Below are positions 54,263 through 62,413 of a stretch of DNA of 64,000 nt, piece by piece. Source of the DNA: Ilumatobacteraceae bacterium (GTDB taxonomy: Bacteria > Actinomycetota > Acidimicrobiia > Acidimicrobiales > Ilumatobacteraceae); NCBI GenBank assembly GCA_022843125.1, contig JALHOG010000004.1, forward strand, positions 67,001 through 131,000, in the 5' to 3' direction. The translations under genes were made by a program, and so were the position numbers. The notes beneath the pieces were generated by a model, which saw only the letters and a list, made by a program, of their open reading frames with translations, was not told the DNA's origin and searched no databases. The first letter of the stretch is position 1. Every line of letters starts with the position of its first letter.

Positions 54263-54491
54263 CGCGCCAACGTTGCACGTCGACATCGGTGACGATCATG
54301 CCCTCGATCGGTTCGAGCACCGGTAACCCGTCGACCTCGCCGACGCGCCGACGAGGCCCCACCCGCGGCGTCAGACGGATCGAGTCACCCTCGACATCGA
54401 CCTCGAGCTCGGCGTCGGCGGCGAGCATCAACCGCTCGCGCACGTCTTTCGGGATCACCACCCGTCCCGCTCGATCGATCGTCACCAGCAT
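54246..54491 (-). CDS. vapB: AbrB-type antitoxin VapB
   Basis: An 81-residue antitoxin with an N-terminal AbrB/SpoVT DNA-binding swapped-hairpin domain (MLVTIDRAGRVVIPKDVRERL). The C-terminal tail (VGEVDGLPVLEPIEGM) should wrap the VapC active site. It should repress its own promoter. The ATG follows TAGCGT by 8 bases; TGGTAGCGTGGTAACCA across that -10 is an imperfect inverted repeat suitable as its operator. Confidence 0.9.
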   Translation of the reverse strand: MLVTIDRAGRVVIPKDVRERLMLAADAELEVDVEGDSIRLTPRVGPRRRVGEVDGLPVLEPIEGMIVTDVDVQRWRDADQR

Positions 54492-54508
54492 GGTTACCAC
54501 GCTACCAC
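54492..54508 (-). promoter_or_regulatory. vapBC promoter and candidate operator
   Basis: The -10 TAGCGT (54504-54499 on the minus strand) lies inside the imperfect inverted repeat TGGTAGCGTGGTAACCA. VapB binding there would occlude the promoter. Confidence 0.4.
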
Positions 54509-54576
54509 TCAGATCATGACAGCTTGACAGGGCTCGCCAGCAGCAACGGATCGATGCGGCCGCGGGCGCTGCGCGG

Positions 54577-55020
54577 TCAGTCGACGGGTTCGGCCACCAG
54601 GACCGGAATGATGCGCTCGGTCTTCGACTGGTACTCGTCGTAGGTGGGGAACACGCCGACCGCGCGCGCCCACCACTCGTCGCGCTCGACTCCGGCCAAC
54701 TCGCGCACCACGTAGTCATGGGGCTCTGGACCGTCCTGGATCATCACGTGCGGATCGGCGACGAGGTTGCCGTACCACGCCGGGTGCTCTGGCCGCCCGC
54801 CGTATGACGCCACGAGCGCATACGAGCCGTCGTGCTCGACGCGCATCAGCGCGATCTTGCGGACCTTGCCCGACGACCGGCCGTGCATCGTGACGACGAT
54901 CACCGGGATCCCTGTGTCGCGAAGCGTGTTGGCGCGCTCCCCACCGGACGCCTCGTACTCGGCCACCTGGTCGCGCACCCACTGCAGGCTGCTCGGCTCG
55001 TACTCACCCTCGATCGGCAT
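54577..55020 (-). CDS. Deazaflavin (F420)-dependent nitroreductase-like protein (Ddn family)
   Basis: A 147-residue split-beta-barrel protein of the Ddn/F420H2-dependent quinone reductase family (PF04075-like). VTMHGRSSGKVRKIALMRVEHDG and YALVASYGGRPEHPAWYGNLVADP are the characteristic F420-binding and family sequences. Relatives reduce quinones or nitroimidazoles with F420H2. The ATG follows TACGCT by 7 bases on the minus strand. Confidence 0.9.
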   Translation of the reverse strand: MPIEGEYEPSSLQWVRDQVAEYEASGGERANTLRDTGIPVIVVTMHGRSSGKVRKIALMRVEHDGSYALVASYGGRPEHPAWYGNLVADPHVMIQDGPEPHDYVVRELAGVERDEWWARAVGVFPTYDEYQSKTERIIPVLVAEPVD

Positions 55021-55026
55021 CCGGCA

Positions 55027-55032
55027 AGCGTA
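55027..55032 (-). promoter_or_regulatory. -10 hexamer TACGCT, leaderless start
   Basis: On the minus strand TACGCT ends 7 bases before the Ddn-like ATG. Confidence 0.55.
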
Positions 55033-55039
55033 CGACAAC

Positions 55040-55045
55040 TAGGTT
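55040..55045 (+). promoter_or_regulatory. -10 hexamer TAGGTT, leaderless start
   Basis: TAGGTT ends 7 bases before the ATG at 55052, the start of the ABM-GalD-LigI-like cluster. Confidence 0.55.
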
Positions 55046-55051
55046 GATGAC

Positions 55052-55354
55052 ATGCTCATCGTGGCGGGCGAGATCCGCATGCAACCAGGCACCCGTGACC
55101 AGTTCCTCGAAGCGGTGCGACCGGTGGTCGCCGCGACCCTGCTCGAGGAGGGTTGTCGCGTGTACGCGTTCACCCCCGACCCGGACGACGCCGACCTCGT
55201 CCGGCTGTACGAGCTGTGGGACGACGAGGCGGCGATCGCCGCGCACCTGGCGTCGGAGCACCTCGCTGCGTGGCGCACCACGAGCGCCTCGCTCCCGATC
55301 CGATCCAGGGACATCATGAAGTACACGATCGCCGAGGCGGTACCGCTCGGATGA
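55052..55354 (+). CDS. Antibiotic biosynthesis monooxygenase-domain protein
   Basis: A 100-residue dimeric alpha/beta-barrel (ABM, YgiN-like) protein. IVAGEIRMQPGTRDQFLEAV is the first strand and helix, GCRVYAFTPDPDD and LYELWDDEAAIAAHLASEHL follow the family pattern. Characterised members are quinol monooxygenases or heme-degrading enzymes; many are cofactor-free. It overlaps the tautomerase gene start (ATGA) and probably serves the same aromatic degradation route. Confidence 0.85.
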   Translation: MLIVAGEIRMQPGTRDQFLEAVRPVVAATLLEEGCRVYAFTPDPDDADLVRLYELWDDEAAIAAHLASEHLAAWRTTSASLPIRSRDIMKYTIAEAVPLG

Positions 55355-56430
55355 GCGACGCCGGGGTGCGCTGCACGGTCATGCGCGGCGGCACGTCGAA
55401 GGGGCTCTACTTCCTCGCGGACGACCTGCCGGACGACAGCGCTGCGCGCGACGATCTGCTGCTGCGGATCATGGGCTCCCCCGATGCCCGCCAGATCGAC
55501 GGGCTCGGTGGCGCCCACCCGCTCACGAGCAAGGTGGCGGTGGTGTCGCCGTCGGAGCGCGACGACGCCGACGTCGACTACCTCTTCCTCCAGGTCTTCG
55601 TCGATCAGGCGATCGTCACCGACCAGCAGAATTGCGGCAACATCCTGGCCGGCATCGGTCCGTTCGCGGTCGAGCGGGGCCTGGTGCGAGTCGACGACGT
55701 TGCCGACACCGCATCGGTCCGGATCTTCATGGTCAACACCGAGAGCCTCGCCACCGCGACGTTCCCGGTGCGCTCGGGACGGCCCGACTACGCCGGCGAC
55801 ACGGCGATCGACGGCGTACCCGGCACGGCAGCGGCGATCGTGCTCGACTTCGCCGACATCGCCGGCGGCTCCTGCGGCGCACTGCTCCCCACCGGCAATC
55901 CGGTCGACGTGATCGACGGCGTCGAGGTCACGCTGATCGACAACGGCATGCCGGTCGTGGTGATGCGGGCCGCCGACCTCGGCGTCACGGGCACCGAGTC
56001 CCCCGAGGAGCTCGAGGCGAACTCGATGCTGCGGGAGCGACTCGAGCGCATCCGGCTCGCCGCCGGGCCGATGATGCACCTCGGCGACGTCGCCGACGCG
56101 AGCGTCCCCAAGCTCACCCTCGTCTCACCGCCGACCGGCAGCGGCAACCTCTCCACCCGGACGTTCATCCCGCACCGCTGCCACGAGGCGATCGGCGTGC
56201 TCGGAGCCGTGTCGGTCGCCACCGCAGCGCTGCTGCTCGACTCACCGGCGGCGAGCGTCACCCGCTTCGGTCCCGATCGTTCGTTGATCACGTGCGAACA
56301 CCCCACCGGTGTCTTCACGGCGGCGATCGACGCCACGGTGCAGCCGGACGGGACGGTCGACGTCCGCCGCGCCGGCATCATCCGGACGGCGCGCATGCTG
56401 ATGGACGGCGTCGCGTTCGCCCGCAGCTGA
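55351..56430 (+). CDS. PrpF-family 4-oxalomesaconate tautomerase-like protein (GalD)
   Basis: A 359-residue member of the PrpF/diaminopimelate-epimerase fold family, the same size as Pseudomonas putida GalD (361). VMRGGTSKGLYFL, MGSPDARQIDGLGGAHPLTSK (catalytic Lys), QQNCGNILAGIGPFA (active-site Cys) and GTAAAIVLDF mark the family. GalD interconverts keto and enol 4-oxalomesaconate in gallate and protocatechuate catabolism; PrpF acts on aconitate, and either is possible. The neighbouring LigI-like lactonase makes 4-oxalomesaconate chemistry the better guess. Confidence 0.82.
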   Translation: MSDAGVRCTVMRGGTSKGLYFLADDLPDDSAARDDLLLRIMGSPDARQIDGLGGAHPLTSKVAVVSPSERDDADVDYLFLQVFVDQAIVTDQQNCGNILAGIGPFAVERGLVRVDDVADTASVRIFMVNTESLATATFPVRSGRPDYAGDTAIDGVPGTAAAIVLDFADIAGGSCGALLPTGNPVDVIDGVEVTLIDNGMPVVVMRAADLGVTGTESPEELEANSMLRERLERIRLAAGPMMHLGDVADASVPKLTLVSPPTGSGNLSTRTFIPHRCHEAIGVLGAVSVATAALLLDSPAASVTRFGPDRSLITCEHPTGVFTAAIDATVQPDGTVDVRRAGIIRTARMLMDGVAFARS

Positions 56431-56442
56431 CCTCGTGGAGTA

Positions 56443-56455
56443 GAAACCAGGTTTC
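56443..56455. promoter_or_regulatory. Inverted repeat GAAACC-A-GGTTTC before the lactonase
   Basis: A perfect 6-bp inverted repeat with a one-base centre lies immediately upstream of the ATG at 56457. It could be an operator for a pathway regulator; no regulator gene is in view. Confidence 0.35.
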
Positions 56456-56456
56456 C

Positions 56457-57332
56457 ATGCTCGATCGCACGATCCCGCCACCGCACCCGGCACCGCACCC
56501 GCCGAGGGCGTTCACCCCTCCGCCCGGCGCGTGCGACGCGCACTGTCACATCTTCGGTCCCGCGTCGAGGTTCCCGTACTCGGCCGACCGCGCCTACACC
56601 CCGCCCGACTCCGGTATCCGCGAGTTCGAACGCCTCCAGTTCCGCCTGGGTCTGTCGCGGGCGGTGTTCGTCCAGGCCAGCTGCCACGGCGTCGACAACA
56701 CGGCGATGGTCGACGCACTGCTCCGCGGCAAGGGCCGCTACGCAGGCGTCGCGATGATCGACGAGTCGTTCTCGTACGCCGACATCGCGCGCTTGCACGA
56801 CGCCGGCGTCCGCGGCACTCGCTTCAACTTCGTCGCGCACCTCGGCGGCGCGCCCGAGCTCGACGAGTTCTGGCGGATCGTCGACCGGGTGCAGCCGTTC
56901 GGCTGGCACATCGTGCTCCACTTCGACGCCAAGGACCTCCCCCACTACGCCGAGCTGCTCGACCGGATGCCGTGCCCCTATGTGATCGACCACATGGCGC
57001 GCGTGCCCGTGACGAAGGGAGTCGAGCAGGAACCGTTCCAGCAGCTCCTCGAGCTGATGCGTGACGACCGCTGCTGGGTGAAGATCTCCGGCGCGGAGCG
57101 GCTGTCCGCCGATGGCCCACCCCCGTATGACGACGTCGTCCCGTTCGCCCGCGCCCTGATCGAAGCGGCGCCCGAACGCGTGCTGTGGGGCACCGACTGG
57201 CCGCACCCGAACGTCCGCCACATGCCCGACGACGGCGACCTGCTCGATCTGCTCGCGCTGTTCGCGCCCGACCCCAGCATCCGCTCCCGGATCCTGGTCG
57301 ACAACCCGGAGACGCTGTACGACTTCGGCTGA
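56457..57332 (+). CDS. Amidohydrolase, 2-pyrone-4,6-dicarboxylate lactonase-like (LigI)
   Basis: A 291-residue TIM-barrel hydrolase of the COG3618 group. PGACDAHCHIFGPASRFPY has the HxH of the first strand, YVIDHMARVP the next histidine, and VLWGTDWPHPNVR the terminal Asp. The WGTDWPHPN sequence is characteristic of LigI, which hydrolyses 2-pyrone-4,6-dicarboxylate to 4-oxalomesaconate. With the GalD-like tautomerase upstream, this is consistent with protocatechuate/gallate meta-cleavage. No ring-cleaving dioxygenase lies nearby. Confidence 0.85.
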   Translation: MLDRTIPPPHPAPHPPRAFTPPPGACDAHCHIFGPASRFPYSADRAYTPPDSGIREFERLQFRLGLSRAVFVQASCHGVDNTAMVDALLRGKGRYAGVAMIDESFSYADIARLHDAGVRGTRFNFVAHLGGAPELDEFWRIVDRVQPFGWHIVLHFDAKDLPHYAELLDRMPCPYVIDHMARVPVTKGVEQEPFQQLLELMRDDRCWVKISGAERLSADGPPPYDDVVPFARALIEAAPERVLWGTDWPHPNVRHMPDDGDLLDLLALFAPDPSIRSRILVDNPETLYDFG

Positions 57333-57345
57333 GCGGCCGCGCCGG

Positions 57346-59592
57346 TCAGTTCCCGCCGGCAGCGTGGCCGGCCTGCGCGAGCGCTGCGACGAGCTCCTCG
57401 CTCGGCACCGGTCGTGAAAACAGGTAACCCTGGGCGAAGCGGCAGTTCGCGTCGCGGAGGAGCGACAGCTGCTCGTTCTCCTCGATGCCCTCCCCCACCG
57501 TCTCCAGACCGAGCGACGTCGCGAGCGCGATCAGCCCGTTGAGAACTCCGACGTCGTTCGCCATCGTGTTGTTGATGAACGACTGGTCGAGCTTCACGAC
57601 GTCGACCGGGAACGACTGGAGCTGGCGCAGCGAGGTGTATCCGGCGCCGAAGTCGTCGAGCGCGATGCGCACACCGAGCGCCCGGATCTCGGTCAGCCTG
57701 GTCGCCGCCAACTCGTAGTCGTCGATCATCGCCGACTCGGTCAGCTCGAGGAGGAGGCGCTGCGGTGCGAGACCCGACACGGTGAGCGCATCCGTCACGT
57801 CGAGAATCAACTCGGGCGTGCGGAGCTGCACCGCGCTGACGTTCACCGCGACGTGCGGGCCGTCCGCGCTCGGGTCGAGACGCTGGGCCTGGAGGCACGC
57901 CTCACGCAGGATCCAGCGCCCGATCGGCACGATGAGGCCGGTCTCCTCAGCCAACCCGATGAAGCGATTCGGCTCGATGCGGCCCTTGACAGGGTGCTGC
58001 CACCGCACGAGCGCCTCGATCCCGCTCACTCGCCCGGACTCGACCTCGACGATCGGCTGGTAGTGGAGGAACAGCTCCGACCGGTCGAGCGCGTTGCTGA
58101 GGTCGCTGCGCAGCTCGAAACGATCGACCACCTGCTGGCGCATACCGGGTCGGTACACCTCCCAGCGCCCCTTGCCGGCGTTCTTGGCGATGTACATCGC
58201 CACGTCCGCGTCGCGGAGCAGCGATTCGACCGACTCACCCGGCGCGCCGTACGCGATGCCGATCGACGCCGTCGGCTGCGCCACGAGGTTCGCACCGAGG
58301 TGGACGGGTTTGGCGATCTCGGCGAGGAGCCGGTCGGCGACCTCGAGCGCAGCGTCGGCGGGTTCATCGTGCACCAGCACTGCGAACTCGTCGCCGCCGA
58401 GGCGTGCGACCGAATCCACACGGCGGACGACCGCCCGCAGACGGTCACCGATCTCCTGCAGCATCCGGTCGCCGGCGGCGTGACCGAGGCTGTCGTTGAC
58501 GGTCTTGAAGTCGTCGAGGTCGATGCACAGCACCGCTGTACGCGCCGGCGTGGTCGCCGACGCCAGGATCGCCTGGCGGACGCGCTCGCTGTAGAGGGCA
58601 CGGTTGCCGAGGCCCGTGAGCGGGTCGTGCGTTGCATCGTGCTCGAGTTGGCTGCGGCTGGTCTGGAGCTGATTGGCGACGATCGCGAGACGCATGACGA
58701 CGAGCAGGAACAGCACGACCGTGCCGATCACGAGCACGCTCACCGCAGAGTCGACTGCGACGCGAGCCCCCAGCGCCACGGGGGCGAGGATCGAGATCGT
58801 GGCGAGGAACGCAATACGAGCGAGCGTGAGGCTCGACTCGCTCTCCGGCCTCGTGAACGACGGAACCGCCTGCGGGTGCAACACCGCGGCGGCCACCAAG
58901 ATGTAGCTCGCGAACCACAGCGCGTCGACCGGGTGACCTGCGGTGTAACCGTCGGTCGTGGCGAGATGTGCGTGCCAGAGGTCGCCGGCGAGCATGGTGC
59001 ACATGCCGACCACGAGCAGGATGCCCGGGATGGTCCAGCGCATGCGCATCGCCACCTGGGCACCGAGGGCGATGAGCAGCAGATCACCCGCCGGGTAGGC
59101 GGTACTCACGAGCCGAGCTGCCAACGTGGCATCGCCCTCGAGTGCGGTCGGTCCGATCACGAACACCCAGAGCAGGATCGTGGCGGCGACGGCGACGATC
59201 ACACCGTCGACGAACACACCGACGTCACCGAGACGCCGGCCCCGCGGCACCAGCTTGAACACTCCTGAGGCGAGCAACACGTAGCCGCTCAGGTAGGCGG
59301 CGTCCCCGAGGTTCGGGTAGGCATCGCTGCGCACGATGTGCTCGAGCACCAGCCACACCACGTCGCCGACGAGGAATGCGATCTGGCCGCCGATGATCAA
59401 TGCCCACGCGACTCGGTCGTGGTTGAGCTTCCAGACGTGGACGGCGGCAATCGCCAACACGATCGCGATGACGACGTCCCAGTAGATGCCCGCCGCGAGG
59501 GTGTCACCCCCGAGCACGAGATACGGGATGAACGCCAGCGCCCCGACGACGATCATGACGATCGGACGGGAACGCGCGGCGTCGAACATCAC
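57346..59592 (-). CDS. Membrane GGDEF-EAL cyclic-di-GMP protein
   Basis: A 748-residue protein with about nine N-terminal hydrophobic helices (residues 1-300) and a GGDEF domain (active loop RLGGDEFAVL, intact GGDEF). An EAL domain follows (VSGIEALVRWQHP, with LDDFGAGYTSL, KLDQSF and the loop glutamates). Both catalytic motifs are present, so it may make or break c-di-GMP depending on the signal sensed by the membrane domain. The start GTG is 7 bases from a sigma-28-like -10; an ATG one codon on is an alternative. Confidence 0.9.
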   Translation of the reverse strand: MMFDAARSRPIVMIVVGALAFIPYLVLGGDTLAAGIYWDVVIAIVLAIAAVHVWKLNHDRVAWALIIGGQIAFLVGDVVWLVLEHIVRSDAYPNLGDAAYLSGYVLLASGVFKLVPRGRRLGDVGVFVDGVIVAVAATILLWVFVIGPTALEGDATLAARLVSTAYPAGDLLLIALGAQVAMRMRWTIPGILLVVGMCTMLAGDLWHAHLATTDGYTAGHPVDALWFASYILVAAAVLHPQAVPSFTRPESESSLTLARIAFLATISILAPVALGARVAVDSAVSVLVIGTVVLFLLVVMRLAIVANQLQTSRSQLEHDATHDPLTGLGNRALYSERVRQAILASATTPARTAVLCIDLDDFKTVNDSLGHAAGDRMLQEIGDRLRAVVRRVDSVARLGGDEFAVLVHDEPADAALEVADRLLAEIAKPVHLGANLVAQPTASIGIAYGAPGESVESLLRDADVAMYIAKNAGKGRWEVYRPGMRQQVVDRFELRSDLSNALDRSELFLHYQPIVEVESGRVSGIEALVRWQHPVKGRIEPNRFIGLAEETGLIVPIGRWILREACLQAQRLDPSADGPHVAVNVSAVQLRTPELILDVTDALTVSGLAPQRLLLELTESAMIDDYELAATRLTEIRALGVRIALDDFGAGYTSLRQLQSFPVDVVKLDQSFINNTMANDVGVLNGLIALATSLGLETVGEGIEENEQLSLLRDANCRFAQGYLFSRPVPSEELVAALAQAGHAAGGN

Positions 59593-59598
59593 GGGTCT

Positions 59599-59627
59599 GC
59601 ATCGGCAGCGCTTGACCGTTGCTTGAG
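59599..59627 (-). promoter_or_regulatory. Motility-sigma-like promoter of the GGDEF-EAL gene
   Basis: On the minus strand CTCAAG (59627-59622), 15 bases, then GCCGATGC (59606-59599), which ends 7 bases before the GTG. The arrangement matches that upstream of the CAP protein at 30315-30351. Confidence 0.5.
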
Positions 59628-59687
59628 AGATTCCACACGGAATTGAAGTGGCCGGACAGACGCGTGACCCGCTCCAACCCCGGTCGA

Positions 59688-60521
59688 TCAGGTGAGCGCT
59701 GCGGCGAGCGATTCGATTCGGCGAGGATCGACCGCGCCCTGCATCGACCACACCACCACATCGACGCCGGCGTCGAAGAACCCCGCCGCCCTGTCGGCGA
59801 GCGTGGCGGGGTCGGCGTCGTCAGGGAACGCGAGGTGCACCGAACGAGTGATCTCGGCGTGATCCCGCCCGATCGCTGCGCAGTGGTCGCGCAGGACTCT
59901 GTCGAGCTCGATCCAATCGGCGGGCTGGCTCGGGAACGTCATGTCCCACTGGTCGGCGAAACGGGCGGCCGTGCGCAGCGTGCGGGTGCGGCCCTTCCCG
60001 CCGATGACCAGTGGCAACTTCGCCTGGACCGGCTTCGGCTCGCACCATGCATCGGTGACCGTGAAGTACTCGCCCTCGAAGCTGGTGACGCGTTGGTCGA
60101 GCAGCGAGCGGATGATCGCGATCCCCTCGTCGAACCGGTCGAAGCGCTGCTTCAACGAGCCGAGCTCGATGCCGTAGGCCGACGACTCCATCTCGTTCCA
60201 GCCCGCACCCATCCCGAGCTCGACACGACCGCCGGAGATGATGTCGAGTGTCGCCGCCATGTTCGCCGTGACGGCTGGGTGGCGGTGATGCATCCCGTTC
60301 ACCATCGCGCCGAGACGCAGGCGGGTGGTGGCTTGCGCGAGCGCTGCGAGCATCGTCCAGCCCTCGAGATTCGGGCCGTCGTAGGGCGGGGCCAACGGGT
60401 AGAAGTGATCCCAGTTCCACGCCGACTCGAACACGTCGATCTCATCCGCGGCGCGCCACACAGCGAGGAACTCGGCCCAGGTGGCGTGGTGCGGCGGGGT
60501 CTTGATCGCGTGACGGCCCAT
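59688..60521 (-). CDS. LLM-class F420-dependent oxidoreductase
   Basis: A 277-residue TIM-barrel flavin/F420 enzyme of the luciferase-like monooxygenase family. LGAMVNGMHHRHPAVTANMAATLDIISGGR is the classic LLM strand-helix region, MGAGWNEMES and the C-terminal IGGKGRTRTLRTAARFADQWD bind the cofactor phosphate. The substrate is unknown. The ATG follows TACGGT by 9 bases on the minus strand. Together with the Ddn-like protein it indicates an F420-producing host. Confidence 0.9.
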   Translation of the reverse strand: MGRHAIKTPPHHATWAEFLAVWRAADEIDVFESAWNWDHFYPLAPPYDGPNLEGWTMLAALAQATTRLRLGAMVNGMHHRHPAVTANMAATLDIISGGRVELGMGAGWNEMESSAYGIELGSLKQRFDRFDEGIAIIRSLLDQRVTSFEGEYFTVTDAWCEPKPVQAKLPLVIGGKGRTRTLRTAARFADQWDMTFPSQPADWIELDRVLRDHCAAIGRDHAEITRSVHLAFPDDADPATLADRAAGFFDAGVDVVVWSMQGAVDPRRIESLAAALT

Positions 60522-60529
60522 ACCCGCCG

Positions 60530-60535
60530 ACCGTA
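60530..60535 (-). promoter_or_regulatory. -10 hexamer TACGGT, leaderless start
   Basis: On the minus strand TACGGT ends 9 bases before the LLM gene ATG. Confidence 0.5.
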
Positions 60536-60555
60536 CCGCGCGCTGGAGGCATCGC

Positions 60556-60561
60556 TAGGTT
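60556..60561 (+). promoter_or_regulatory. -10 hexamer TAGGTT, leaderless start
   Basis: TAGGTT ends 9 bases before the ATG at 60570, or 6 bases before the adjacent in-frame GTG. Confidence 0.5.
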
Positions 60562-60569
60562 CGACCGTG

Positions 60570-61562
60570 ATGCGCGTGTTCCTCACCCACAACCCCGAGG
60601 ACCTCGGCGCCTACTACGCACGGGCGCTCGCCGATCTGCAGTTGGTCGCGGCGGTCGTCATCAACCCGTTCGAGCGTGATCTCACCACCGACGAGTTGAT
60701 CGCGGCGGCAGCGGGATGCGAGGTGATCGTCGCTCACCGCAGCACCCCGGGCGAAACGGCGCTGTTCGAGTCGCTCCCGCAGCTCGTCGCCTTCCTGCGC
60801 ACCGCCGTCGACATCTCGACGATCGACGTCGATGCGGCGTCAGCAGCAGGCGTCGTCGTCGGTCGCGCCGACAAGAGCTTCGTGGCGTCGACCGCCGAGC
60901 TCGCACTCGCGCTCACGCTCGACGTGCTCCGCAATGTGAGCGAGTCCACCGTCGACTACCGGTCGGGCAGCGAACCACCGCAGCGCCCAGGGTCGCAACT
61001 ACGGGGGCGCACGGCAGGCGTGATCGGGTACGGCGCGATCGGCCGCTACCTCGCCGATGCACTCCGATGCCTCGGGGTGACCGTCGTCGTCCACGACCCG
61101 CACGTCGATGCGACCGCCGACGGGTTCGAGCAGACGTCGTTCGCCGACCTCCTCGCACGTTCCGACATCGTGCTCCCGCTCGCCGCCTCGACGCCCGACA
61201 CGTTCCATCTCATCGACGCCGACGCGCTCACCGTCATGCGGGCGGGCGCAGTGCTCGTCAACGTGTCGCGCGGTGAATTGCTCGACGAAGCTGCGGTCGC
61301 TGCGGCGCTCGACTCGGGACATCTCGCGGGTCTGGCGATGGACGTCGGTCAATCGCCCGATCAACGCCCCTCGCCCGACCTCGCAGCACGCCCGAGGGTG
61401 GTCGCCACACCGCACCTGGGCGGTCTCACCCCGGAGAACGCCGACGCCCAGGCCCGGAGCTCGGTGGAGCAGGTGCGCGCGATGCTCGCCGGCGTGATGC
61501 CACCTCGGGCCGTCAACGCCGAACGGGCCGACCGCCTGCGGGCGTGGTGGGCGGCCCGATGA
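60570..61562 (+). CDS. D-isomer-specific 2-hydroxyacid dehydrogenase family protein
   Basis: A 330-residue NAD(P)-dependent dehydrogenase. FLRTAVDISTIDVDAASAAGV marks the substrate domain, GVIGYGAIGRYLADAL the Rossmann loop, VLVNVSRGELLDEAAVAAAL the catalytic arginine, and VVATPHLGGLT the histidine. The usual catalytic Glu region reads MDVGQSPDQRP, which is divergent, so activity may be altered. It starts a three-gene operon in which each stop overlaps the next ATG. Confidence 0.85.
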   Translation: MRVFLTHNPEDLGAYYARALADLQLVAAVVINPFERDLTTDELIAAAAGCEVIVAHRSTPGETALFESLPQLVAFLRTAVDISTIDVDAASAAGVVVGRADKSFVASTAELALALTLDVLRNVSESTVDYRSGSEPPQRPGSQLRGRTAGVIGYGAIGRYLADALRCLGVTVVVHDPHVDATADGFEQTSFADLLARSDIVLPLAASTPDTFHLIDADALTVMRAGAVLVNVSRGELLDEAAVAAALDSGHLAGLAMDVGQSPDQRPSPDLAARPRVVATPHLGGLTPENADAQARSSVEQVRAMLAGVMPPRAVNAERADRLRAWWAAR

Positions 61563-62413
61563 GCGAACCGATCGACGGAGCGTTCCCGCCCGGGTCGTGT
61601 GACACCCACATGCACGTCTACGACGCCCGATACCCCACGGCGCCAACGGCACTGCTGCAACCCCCCGACGCGCTGCTCGCCGACTACCGCACGCTCCAGG
61701 TGTCGCTCGGTCTCGAACGCGTCGTCATGGTGCAGCCCACGACGTACGGACTCGACAACCGCTGTCAGCTCGACGCAGTAGCCGAGCACGGTGATGCCGC
61801 TCGCGCCGTCGTCGTGGTCGACGCCGACACGACGCCCGGCGAACTGCAACGGTTGGACCGGCTCGGCGCCTGCGGCGCGCGGTTCCACATGCTCCCCGGC
61901 GGCGCGGTGGGCTGGGACGACCTGCCGACCGTGGCGTCCCGCATCGCCGATCTCGGCTGGCACCTCCAGCTCCAACTCGACGGGCGCGAGCTCCCACATC
62001 GCCTCGCCACGCTGCGGGCGGTACCGACCCCGCTCGTCGTCGATCACGTCGGCCGATTCATGCCGCCCGTCACCCCCGACCACGACGCTTTCGTCGCGCT
62101 CATGGCGCTGCTCGACGCCGGCCGCACATGGGTCAAGCTCTCGGCGCCCTACGAGTCGACCAGCGACGGCGCCCCGACGTTCCCGACGGTCACGACGCTG
62201 GCGAAGGCACTCGTCGCCGCGTATCCGGAACGAATGCTGTGGGCGAGCAACTGGCCGCACCCCGGCCAACCCGATCCGCTCACCGACGCCGACCTGCGCG
62301 CGTTGATGCTCGACTGGCTGCCCGACGCGACGCTGCGCGAGCGAGTGCTCGTCACCAACCCCGGGGCGCTCTACCGCTTCCCCCCGCCCATCGACCACAG
62401 GAGTCCACGATGA
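61559..62413 (+). CDS. COG3618 amidohydrolase / lactonase
   Basis: A 284-residue TIM-barrel hydrolase related to the LigI-like enzyme at 56457 and to sugar-acid lactonases (fuconolactonase, rhamnonolactonase). CDTHMHVYDARYP has the first HxH, LVVDHVGRFMPP the next histidine, and MLWASNWPHPGQP the terminal motif, where Asn replaces the usual catalytic Asp of GTDWPHP. That change could weaken or alter metal-independent lactone hydrolysis. ATGA overlaps join it to the genes on both sides. Confidence 0.85.
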   Translation: MSEPIDGAFPPGSCDTHMHVYDARYPTAPTALLQPPDALLADYRTLQVSLGLERVVMVQPTTYGLDNRCQLDAVAEHGDAARAVVVVDADTTPGELQRLDRLGACGARFHMLPGGAVGWDDLPTVASRIADLGWHLQLQLDGRELPHRLATLRAVPTPLVVDHVGRFMPPVTPDHDAFVALMALLDAGRTWVKLSAPYESTSDGAPTFPTVTTLAKALVAAYPERMLWASNWPHPGQPDPLTDADLRALMLDWLPDATLRERVLVTNPGALYRFPPPIDHRSPR

